Under the pieces are notes generated by a model, which had not been told where the DNA came from, ran no database searches, and saw only the letters and a program-made list of their open reading frames with translations. Made by a program: the position numbers and the translations under genes. Positions 1 to 4,975 of a stretch of 6,859 bases of DNA are shown here, piece by piece (positions within the stretch are counted from its first letter, which is position 1; each line of letters opens with the position of its first letter). Origin of the DNA: UBA4093 sp036676455 (lineage in GTDB: Bacteria; Cyanobacteriota; Sericytochromatia; S15B-MN24; UBA4093); contig JAKFCW010000020.1 in NCBI GenBank assembly GCA_036676455.1, positions 1 to 6,859 on the forward strand, given 5' to 3'.

Positions 1-468
1 GAAGCCGCCGTTGCCGTAGCCGAGGTCGGTGGGGCAGAGGATCTCGTCCATGCCGTCCGGCTCGTCGCCGTTGGTGTCGCGGACCTGGGCGCCGTGGCCC
101 GAGTAGTGGAAGTAGAGGAAGTCGCCGGGCTGGCCGGAGGCGACGAGCGCCTGGAGGCCCTGGAGCATCGCCTGGCGGGTGGCCGACTTGTCGGTGAGGG
201 TCACGATGTCCGAAGCCTTGAAGCCCTCGGCGGTGAGCATCTGCGCCTTGACGTCGTTGATGTCGTTGACGCAGCCGCGAAGGTCGCTACCGGGCTGCAC
301 GTACTTGTTGATGCCGACCAGGAAAGCGCGCTTGGTGCCGGTGGCGCTGGCCATGCCGCTGAAGGGCGACGCGTCGCGGTTCATCGCGGTGTTGCCGGCG
401 GTGACGCCGCAACCAGCGAGGACGGAACCAGCCAGGACCATGGTCAAAACCCGAGCGATGTTCTTCAC
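1..468 (-). CDS. Caspase-like (metacaspase, peptidase C14) lipoprotein, 3' part missing
   Basis: N-terminal 156 residues of a predicted cysteine peptidase of the caspase/metacaspase fold. The GTG start at 466-468 is preceded by a purine-rich GGGGGAG about 7 bases upstream and gives a positively charged N-terminus (VKNIAR), a hydrophobic stretch and a lipobox VLAGC with Cys20, so the product should be exported and lipid-anchored. After a short linker the p20-like domain starts at about residue 46 (KRAFLVGINKY, then LRGCVNDINDV at 63-73). The catalytic His lies in YSGHG (His125), preceded by the hydrophobic strand GDFLYFHY. The acidic DTNGDEPDGMDEILCPTD segment (131-148) is typical of metacaspases, which cleave after Arg/Lys. 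The catalytic Cys motif (usually DxCHSG) would lie beyond the window edge, so catalytic competence cannot be judged. It is separated from the sigma operon by about 310 bases and probably has its own promoter. Substrate and role are unknown. Confidence 0.9.
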   Translation of the reverse strand, partial: MKNIARVLTMVLAGSVLAGCGVTAGNTAMNRDASPFSGMASATGTKRAFLVGINKYVQPGSDLRGCVNDINDVKAQMLTAEGFKASDIVTLTDKSATRQAMLQGLQALVASGQPGDFLYFHYSGHGAQVRDTNGDEPDGMDEILCPTDLGYGNGGF

Positions 469-777
469 GCGTTCTCTCCCCCTCAAAGTGGTTTGTTAAA
501 CCCTTACCGTCGAAACAACCTTCTCTTAACCTTGTTGCCTCAGCATAAGGCTCGCACGGGAGAGGATCAAGCCCTAAGGGCGAGATTTAATCGACCTTTA
601 TTGGGTTCAACGGGTCTTTAACGAAGGGGAAATTCTTTTAATCTGGATTTTACATTCGAGGCCTGCAGGAAACCCCCCGACTCGCGACCCAGGCGGCGGA
701 TGCCGTGGCGGGACTTGATGCGGGGGGTGCCGAGGCCGTTTGCCGGCGATCGCGGGGGCGGATCGCGGCCCGGGGCG
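469..777. other. Non-coding gap between the metacaspase and the anti-sigma gene
   Basis: No convincing gene is visible in either strand. The part nearest the metacaspase (about 481-660) is clearly richer in A+T than the rest of the window and looks like a promoter and leader region. The part next to the anti-sigma stop (about 661-777) is very GC-rich. I found no hairpin followed by a T-run that could be called an intrinsic terminator for the sigma operon. An open frame covering part of this stretch (650-1117, minus) is a GC-driven shadow of the anti-sigma gene with low-complexity Arg/Pro/Gly content. Confidence 0.6.
542..570 (-). promoter_or_regulatory. Candidate housekeeping promoter for the metacaspase gene
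   Basis: On the minus strand a -35-like TTGATC (565-570) and a -10-like TATGCT (542-547) are separated by 17 bases, each matching four of six consensus positions. They lie about 75 bases upstream of the GTG start. A perfect 5+1+5 palindrome GCCCTAAGGGC (571-581) abuts the upstream side of the -35 and could be an operator. Other weak pairings exist in this AT-richer stretch, so the call is tentative. Confidence 0.35.
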
Positions 778-1212
778 TTAGAAGGAGAAGATGTCCGAGG
801 GTTCGGCGGAGGCGTCCACCCACTCCAGGATCTCCTCGGCGGAGGGAGACTCCATGGCCACCTGGTCTGGGACGGGGTCGGCGGCCGGCTGGAACTGGGT
901 CACGCTCAGGGCAATGAGCAGGCCTGCGGCGATCGCCCCCCCAGGCACCCAAGCCCAGGCGCGTTTCCGGGCGGCACGGGGGCGCTGGCTGGCGAGCGCG
1001 TCCAGCTCGGGAGCAAGGCGGCTCAAAAGCTCCGCAGGAGCCGCGACCCGGGGCAGGGCCTCCAGGGACGAGACCGCCGCCAAAAGGCTCGCATGGTCCT
1101 GCTTGCAGCTCTCGCAATCGGCCAGGTGGCTGGATAGCTCGTCCTGCGAGGCTTGCGGCAAGGTGCCGTCGAGGGAATCCTGAATCAACTGGCGGGCGGC
1201 CTGACAGCTCAT
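778..1212 (-). CDS. Zinc-binding anti-sigma factor (zf-HC2/ZAS family), membrane-anchored
   Basis: A 144-residue protein with the layout of a ZAS anti-sigma factor. Cys3 and the HxxxCxxC motif (His29, Cys33, Cys36) form the usual zinc-binding cluster of the N-terminal cytoplasmic domain that clamps the ECF sigma factor. An alanine/leucine-rich linker is followed by basic residues (RAARKRAW, 79-86), one transmembrane helix at about 86-106, and a short acidic extracytoplasmic tail ending in DIFSF. The basic residues before the helix fit an N-in, C-out topology. Its ATG overlaps the sigma stop codon by four bases (ATGA), and an AAGGAGG (1219-1225) lies six bases upstream within the sigma gene, so the pair should be translationally coupled. 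Family knowledge says it sequesters the neighbouring sigma factor until a signal releases it. The signal here is unknown; the small extracytoplasmic tail could contact the LTXXQ protein encoded first in the operon. Confidence 0.9.
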   Translation of the reverse strand: MSCQAARQLIQDSLDGTLPQASQDELSSHLADCESCKQDHASLLAAVSSLEALPRVAAPAELLSRLAPELDALASQRPRAARKRAWAWVPGGAIAAGLLIALSVTQFQPAADPVPDQVAMESPSAEEILEWVDASAEPSDIFSF

Positions 1213-1823
1213 CCTCCGCCTCCTTTCTCCAGTAGCTTGCGCAGGCTCGTCCGCCCGCGATGAATCCACGTCTTGACCGTGCCCAGCGGCGCTTCGAGGG
1301 CCTCGGCGATCTGCTCGTAGCTGAGATCCTCGATGTGCCGCAGGACCAGGGCTTCGCGCAGGGGGGACGGCACCTGGGCGAGCGCGTCCATGATGCCCGT
1401 GTCCGAGGCCAATCGCAAAAGGGCGGGATCTTCGGCGCCCGAGCCGTCGTCCTCGAGGGAATCCGGCTTCTCGCGGCGCGCGTGATCCAGGAAGCAGTTG
1501 CGGGCGATCGCCAGCAGCCACGGCCCCAGGGCCGCCCCCTCCCTGAACCCCTTCAGGCCCTTGAAGGCCTTGAGGAAGGTGTCTTGGGCCAGATCCAGCG
1601 CCAGGTCCCGATCGTTGGTCATCCGGTAGAGGAAGCCGTAGACCCGGTCCTGGTGCAGGCGCACCAGCTCGTCCATGGCCTTGCGATTCCCGTGCTGGGC
1701 GGCGTGCACCCAGAGCGCCTCGCGCTCGGCGCTCGGCGTGCTCTCGGAGCCGCGATTCTGGTTTTCTGAGCCGCGATTCTGGCCTTCTGAGCCGCGGGCG
1801 CTCCAGTTCAGCGCGGTGATCAA
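1209..1823 (-). CDS. ECF-family RNA polymerase sigma factor (sigma-70 region 2 and region 4)
   Basis: A 204-residue sigma factor with only the two domains of the ECF group. Region 2 spans about residues 36-118, including DRVYGFLYRMTNDRDLALDL and the DTFLKAFKGL segment followed by LGPWLLAIARNCFLDHAR. An acidic linker (121-133) leads to region 4 (146-200), with the helix-turn-helix LSYEQIAEALEAPLGTVKTW and the following RGRTSLRKLL. It should direct RNA polymerase to a small envelope- or stress-related regulon under control of the overlapping anti-sigma factor. The start is TTG at 1821-1823, chosen because AGGAAGGA (1830-1837) sits six bases upstream and no other start precedes region 2 with a comparable site. 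Residues 11-28 (GSEGQNR, GSENQNR, GSES) are encoded by a 21-bp tandem repeat, an unusual N-terminal extension before region 2. The subgroup within ECF factors cannot be assigned by eye. Confidence 0.95.
   Translation of the reverse strand: MITALNWSARGSEGQNRGSENQNRGSESTPSAEREALWVHAAQHGNRKAMDELVRLHQDRVYGFLYRMTNDRDLALDLAQDTFLKAFKGLKGFREGAALGPWLLAIARNCFLDHARREKPDSLEDDGSGAEDPALLRLASDTGIMDALAQVPSPLREALVLRHIEDLSYEQIAEALEAPLGTVKTWIHRGRTSLRKLLEKGGGG
1747..1799 (-). repeat. In-frame 21-bp tandem repeat, about 2.5 copies
   Basis: Units at 1747-1767 and 1768-1788 differ at only two bases, and a third partial unit begins at 1789 (GAGCCGCG on the plus strand). The period of 21 keeps the reading frame and encodes a seven-residue repeat GSE(N/G)QNR near the N-terminus of the ECF sigma factor. 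Confidence 0.9.
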
Positions 1824-1840
1824 AGGCGGTCCTTCCTGAG

Positions 1841-1860
1841 CGTCAGCGCTAGCGCTGGCG
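1841..1860 (-). repeat. Intercistronic palindrome between the spy-like and sigma genes
   Basis: The core CAGCGCTAGCGCTG (1844-1857) is a perfect 14-bp palindrome, extended to 20 bp with one mismatched pair. It overlaps the TAG stop of the spy-like gene and ends a few bases before the sigma Shine-Dalgarno. In the mRNA it can fold into a stem with a CUAG loop. It could affect mRNA stability or the relative expression of the two genes; there is no T-run, so it is not an intrinsic terminator. Confidence 0.5.
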
Positions 1861-2319
1861 CTTCTTCTCGCCCCTCTGGGGTTTGAGCTGCTCGAACTGC
1901 TTCAGCTGTTCGGGGGTCAGCACGGCGCGCATGTCGAACCAGGTGTTCATGCGGGCTTCCGCGACCTGGTTCTGGATGGCGCTCACTTCGCGCTGCTTGG
2001 CGATCGCCTGCTCACGCGTGGAGCCGGCCGAGCGCACCAGCTCGTGGAGCTCGCGGCGCTTTGCCATCAGCTGCTGGTGCTGGGGCTTCATCCGCTCCTG
2101 GCCCTGCTGGCGCAGGGTCTTGATCTTCTCGCGTTGCTCGGCGCTGAGGTTCAGCTTGTCGAACATGCGGTCCATCTTGCCGTGCGGAGCCGCGCTCATG
2201 TCATGCGCGGCCCGGCCCCGGTGAGCGTCCGGCTGGGCGAGCGCCGGCGCCGCCGCCAGTGCCGAGAGGCTCATCGCGCCCGCCAAGAGCGCTCCCAGAA
2301 ACTTTTGCTTCCTCTTCAT
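1849..2319 (-). CDS. Spy/CpxP-like LTXXQ-motif periplasmic protein
   Basis: A small exported helical protein of 156 residues. It starts with a basic segment (MKRKQK), a hydrophobic core and a signal-peptidase site near APALA/QP, with predicted cleavage after residue 28. The mature part is rich in Gln, Lys, Arg and Glu and has the two hallmark motifs of the Spy/CpxP group: LSAEQ (58-62) and LTPEQ (134-138). Family members are periplasmic chaperones or stress and metal sensors forming antiparallel helical hairpins. The start of the mature chain is rich in His and Met (His33, His39, Met41, His46, Met49, Met52), which could bind a metal. I chose the ATG at 2317-2319 rather than the one three codons upstream because AAGGAG (2329-2334) directly abuts the first ATG but is nine bases from the second. 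It is the first gene of a likely operon with the ECF sigma and anti-sigma genes, which suggests a role in sensing or relieving the same envelope stress. Confidence 0.87.
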   Translation of the reverse strand: MKRKQKFLGALLAGAMSLSALAAAPALAQPDAHRGRAAHDMSAAPHGKMDRMFDKLNLSAEQREKIKTLRQQGQERMKPQHQQLMAKRRELHELVRSAGSTREQAIAKQREVSAIQNQVAEARMNTWFDMRAVLTPEQLKQFEQLKPQRGEKKRQR

Positions 2320-2341
2320 CTCCGTCATCTCCTTCGCGGCC

Positions 2342-2369
2342 GAGGGGCTCCCCTCCGGGGTCGCACCCC
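2342..2369 (-). promoter_or_regulatory. Two GC hairpins in the leader of the spy-like operon
   Basis: Two consecutive inverted repeats lie just before the ribosome binding site. One is GGGGT and ACCCC around a three-base loop (2357-2369); the other is GAGGG and CCCTC around a four-base loop (2342-2355). No T-run follows, so I read them as leader structure rather than a terminator of the upstream glycosidase gene. Function is inferred. Confidence 0.4.
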
Positions 2370-2390
2370 GTTTCAGCCGTCTACTGGGAA

Positions 2391-2417
2391 TACGGATCGG
2401 CGGGTGAAAAAGTTTCA
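2391..2417 (-). promoter_or_regulatory. Candidate ECF-type promoter of the spy-like/sigma/anti-sigma operon
   Basis: Minus-strand TGAAAC (2412-2417) is followed after 17 bases by CGTA (2391-2394), with TT next. This closely resembles the known Bacillus sigma-W promoter form (TGAAAC, 16 bases, CGTA), apart from one extra spacer base. The TGA of the -35 element is the stop codon of the upstream glycosidase. The predicted transcript would begin near 2384, leaving a leader of about 65 bases. Autoregulation by the ECF factor encoded in the operon is the natural inference. Confidence 0.5.
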
Positions 2418-4718
2418 GTCCCGTCTCGCCAGGTGGAGGATGGCGACGTCACCGCCCACCAGGACGCCCGTGATCACCCCGTCCTGGAGCTTGAGGCGCG
2501 AGCCCATGTAAGAGAACTGCTGGGTGATGCGATCGATCGGCCAGCCTTCCGGCAGCAGGCTGTTGAGCGATAGCGACGCGCCGCGGTTGATCAGCCCCAT
2601 GATCCAGCCCGAGGGCGTCTCCCGGAAGACCGTCTCCAGGCCCGGCACCGGCCGGGTGATGGGGCGGACTCCCCAGTCATGCAGCATGCTCGAGACGAAG
2701 CTCTCGATGGATTGCTTGCGCGCCGGATCGTCGAGGTAGTAGCCCGGGGAGTCGACCAGGGGGCCGATCAGCGTCCCGATGAACGCGCTGCGGCCGTCGC
2801 CGACCGGCACCGAGTACCCGACCGGCGCCTGGTGGTAGTTGAGCAGCTCCTGGGCGTCGGCGGGCAGGTGGCAATAGGTGATCATGCGCGAGCACCAGAC
2901 CTTGCCGCCGTGCCGCGAGTCGTTGAGCCAGACCCCGGCCCGGGTGGCATGCTTGACCATGCCCATCACCGGCTGCAGCTTCGAGATCGTGAAGCGCGAC
3001 ATGGGGTGCTTGATCCGGTCGCGCTCGCGGACCTGGAACATGAAGAGGTCCTTGAAGGTTCCGGCCACCACCGAGAGTGCCCGGGGATGCCAGGTCCGCT
3101 TGGGCTTGCCCGGGAAGAGCAGAGGCGAGTCGAACGGCGTGCCCATGGTCACGAGGTTTCCGCCCTCTCGGACGTAGGCCTCGAGCTTCTCGCGCAGCGC
3201 GGCGGGCACGGTGCCCAGCGAGCTGAAGAAGAGCACCCGGCACTGCTTCAGCTCCGAGAGGCTGGCTTTGGAGAGCTCCAGCACCCGCGGGGAGTAGCCC
3301 GCCTCGACCATGGAGCCGTAGAGACCCGACGCCGCCGGGAAGAGGGCGACCGAGTGATCGATGGCCTCGTCAAGGTTCTCGCGGGCCGTCTTGATCGGAT
3401 CGGAGATGTAGGCCAGCAGGTCGTGGGTGGCGTCCTGGTAGTGGAGGATGCCCACGGGGCTCTCCACTTCCGCGGAGGAGGCCAGCAAGGGGCCCCAGTC
3501 GCGCCGGAACTGCCCGAGGGCCTCGACCACTTCCATGCGCTCGGAGCGCTTGCCCTCGTGCGAGAAGGGGCTCAGGAAGCGGTAGATCGAGGAGTCGGGG
3601 TCCTCGCCGTCGTGCAGCGGATACATGATGTTGGCCTGCGAGCCGCGCAGGTAGGAGGCCATCATCTTCTGAAGCGTCGAGACCACCGGGACGGTGACGC
3701 CCTCGTCCAGCCAGCCGCCGCCGATCTCAGGCCCGATCAGGGGGCCGCCCGACAGCATGGAGGCGAAGAACTTGGGGACGTAGTCGATGGCGTAGGGCTG
3801 ATCCAGCGGTGTGCGCACCCGGATGAACTTCGGGTACATGTCGAAGCCGACCGGGGCGACCGTGTTCTTCTTGAGGACGTGGTTGGGCCACGCGGGCATC
3901 CAGACGTCATTCAGGAAGAAGTAGGTGTCGATTCCCAGCTGCTGCCAGTTGAGCTTGAGGGTCGCGAGGTAGTCGACGATCAGGTCCTCGGTGAAGCGCG
4001 CGAGGTCGTCGAGAGCGGGCCGCGGCAGCTCGGAGACGGTGGGCGGCTGGACGTCGTCGAAACGGGTGAAGTTGGCTTGCCAGGCGGCGTTCAGGGCGTC
4101 GACGCTCTCATGGTGCTCGGAGAGCCAGCTTTGCAGCTGCTTCACGGTCTGGGGGTTGGTGTCGATGAGGGTGGGGCCCGCGCCGTACTGCGGCATGCCG
4201 CATTCGTTGTCCAGCTGCAGGGCGATGATCTCGCCGGCTTCGACCATGGGCTGGAGCAGGGGCGCCAGGGCAGCGAACCACTTGCGGGTCAACGCGTGGA
4301 AGGTGGGGTGGCCGAGCGCGATCTCGCCGGGGGTTTCGGGATCGGCGGCGGGGCGGATCAGGATCTCGGGATGCTTCTCGCGGACCCAGTGGGGGATGCC
4401 GAAGCCGGGGTACTCGGCGTAGATGTAGGGGCCGGGCTTGACGATCAGGGGGATGCCCAGCCGGCGCACCAGGTAGAGGAAGCCGCGCAGGTCGCGCTCG
4501 GGGCGGGTCGTGCCGTCGAAGTCGAAGCTGCCCTCCTCGGCCTCGTGCCAGATCCACGGGATGTAGCAGGAAAGGACGTTGACTCCGGCGTCCTTGAGGG
4601 CTTGAAGCGTGCCTTCCCAGTGCTCGCGCTTGAGGCGGAAGTACTGGAACTCTCCTCCGAAAAGCACGTCGGGACGGCCATCGACGAGAATCTGGGTTTC
4701 GGTGAACTGGATGGACAC
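2415..4718 (-). CDS. GH35-type beta-galactosidase family glycoside hydrolase
   Basis: A 767-residue protein whose N-terminal TIM barrel matches family GH35: FGGEFQYFRLKREHWEGTLQ (20-39), CYIPWIWHEAEEGSFDFDG (51-69) and KPGPYIYAEYPGFGIPHW (94-111). LQLDNECG (168-174) matches the QIENEYG motif, with Glu172 as predicted acid/base. Glu331 in IGPEIGGGWLDEG is the predicted nucleophile. Such enzymes remove terminal beta-galactosyl, or sometimes other beta-glycosyl, residues with retention; the real substrate is unknown. After the barrel, about 420-545 looks like a Rossmann-type, glutamine-amidotransferase-like domain (VLFFSSLGTVPAALREKLEAYVREGGNLVTMGTP), as in the trimerisation domain of GH42 enzymes, followed by beta-rich C-terminal regions. 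There is no signal peptide, so it is probably cytoplasmic and acts on imported oligosaccharides. The start is GTG at 4716-4718 with GAGAGGAG about 10 bases upstream. No transporter or sugar regulator is adjacent in the window. Confidence 0.88.
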   Translation of the reverse strand: MSIQFTETQILVDGRPDVLFGGEFQYFRLKREHWEGTLQALKDAGVNVLSCYIPWIWHEAEEGSFDFDGTTRPERDLRGFLYLVRRLGIPLIVKPGPYIYAEYPGFGIPHWVREKHPEILIRPAADPETPGEIALGHPTFHALTRKWFAALAPLLQPMVEAGEIIALQLDNECGMPQYGAGPTLIDTNPQTVKQLQSWLSEHHESVDALNAAWQANFTRFDDVQPPTVSELPRPALDDLARFTEDLIVDYLATLKLNWQQLGIDTYFFLNDVWMPAWPNHVLKKNTVAPVGFDMYPKFIRVRTPLDQPYAIDYVPKFFASMLSGGPLIGPEIGGGWLDEGVTVPVVSTLQKMMASYLRGSQANIMYPLHDGEDPDSSIYRFLSPFSHEGKRSERMEVVEALGQFRRDWGPLLASSAEVESPVGILHYQDATHDLLAYISDPIKTARENLDEAIDHSVALFPAASGLYGSMVEAGYSPRVLELSKASLSELKQCRVLFFSSLGTVPAALREKLEAYVREGGNLVTMGTPFDSPLLFPGKPKRTWHPRALSVVAGTFKDLFMFQVRERDRIKHPMSRFTISKLQPVMGMVKHATRAGVWLNDSRHGGKVWCSRMITYCHLPADAQELLNYHQAPVGYSVPVGDGRSAFIGTLIGPLVDSPGYYLDDPARKQSIESFVSSMLHDWGVRPITRPVPGLETVFRETPSGWIMGLINRGASLSLNSLLPEGWPIDRITQQFSYMGSRLKLQDGVITGVLVGGDVAILHLARRD

Positions 4719-4751
4719 TGGCGCGGGACTCCTCTCGGCTCGACTCTCTTC

Positions 4752-4757
4752 ATTATA
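4752..4757 (-). promoter_or_regulatory. -10 box of the beta-galactosidase promoter
   Basis: A perfect TATAAT on the minus strand lies 33 bases upstream of the GTG start of the glycosidase. No recognisable -35 is found at 16-18 bases from it (the positions read AAGCGG or similar), so transcription may need an activator. Confidence 0.5.
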
Positions 4758-4786
4758 GTCGGCGTTTTGGCTCGCCGCTTGCGACG

Positions 4787-4802
4787 GCGCTCACATGAGC
4801 GC
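4787..4802. promoter_or_regulatory. Operator-like inverted repeat in the divergent intergenic region
   Basis: A perfect inverted repeat, GCGCTC and GAGCGC around a central ACAT, lies about 30 bases upstream of the -10 box of the glycosidase, roughly at -42 to -57. That is a position where activators bind. No regulator gene in the window obviously matches it. Confidence 0.4.
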
Positions 4803-4854
4803 TAAGCTCGCCCTCAAAGGCCCGTGATCCCGGCATTTGGGCTGCTTGATTTCG

Positions 4855-4883
4855 TTGACAAGATCTCCATGGAGTGCTTAAAT
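4855..4883 (+). promoter_or_regulatory. Housekeeping (sigma-70/sigma-A type) promoter of hrcA-grpE-dnaK
   Basis: A perfect -35 TTGACA (4855-4860) and a -10-like TTAAAT (4878-4883) are separated by exactly 17 bases. Transcription should start near 4890, a few bases before the CIRCE element. The spacer contains the palindrome CTCCATGGAG (4865-4874). Confidence 0.85.
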
Positions 4884-4892
4884 GCAGGGATG

Positions 4893-4919
4893 TTAGCACT
4901 CTCGTTTGGTGAGTGCTAA
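4893..4919. promoter_or_regulatory. CIRCE operator (HrcA binding site)
   Basis: A perfect match to the CIRCE consensus: TTAGCACTC (4893-4901), a nine-base spacer (4902-4910) and GAGTGCTAA (4911-4919). It lies at the predicted transcription start of the hrcA operon, where HrcA binding blocks transcription until heat or unfolded protein titrates GroEL away. It lies 56 bases before the hrcA start codon. Confidence 0.97.
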
Positions 4920-4975
4920 AACGGTTTTCGGTACGGGTTGCGTGGGTTCCCCGGCAGGGGCAAACGGAGGGAGCG

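Noticed and set aside
94..621. A 175-codon plus-strand open frame at the left edge
   Set aside because: It is antisense to the metacaspase, which has a lipobox and catalytic His motif, and its product is low-complexity with no recognisable domain.
1213..1521. N-terminal extension of the anti-sigma frame up to 1521
   Set aside because: The extension overlaps the sigma gene in another frame and is Arg/Pro-rich; the ATG at 1210-1212 has AAGGAGG six bases upstream and starts the Cys/His domain.
2400..2414. T-run after the glycosidase stop as an intrinsic terminator
   Set aside because: TTTTT on the minus strand has no stable GC stem directly before it; it lies in the spacer of the candidate ECF promoter.
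2679..4805. A 708-codon plus-strand open frame opposite the glycosidase
   Set aside because: It is fully antisense to a gene with clear catalytic motifs, has Gly/Val/Arg/His-rich composition typical of GC-driven shadow frames, and shows no recognisable domain.
4913..4975. Longer HrcA start at 4913
   Set aside because: It would begin inside the CIRCE operator and has no ribosome site, while the GTG at 4976 has GGAGG at ideal spacing.
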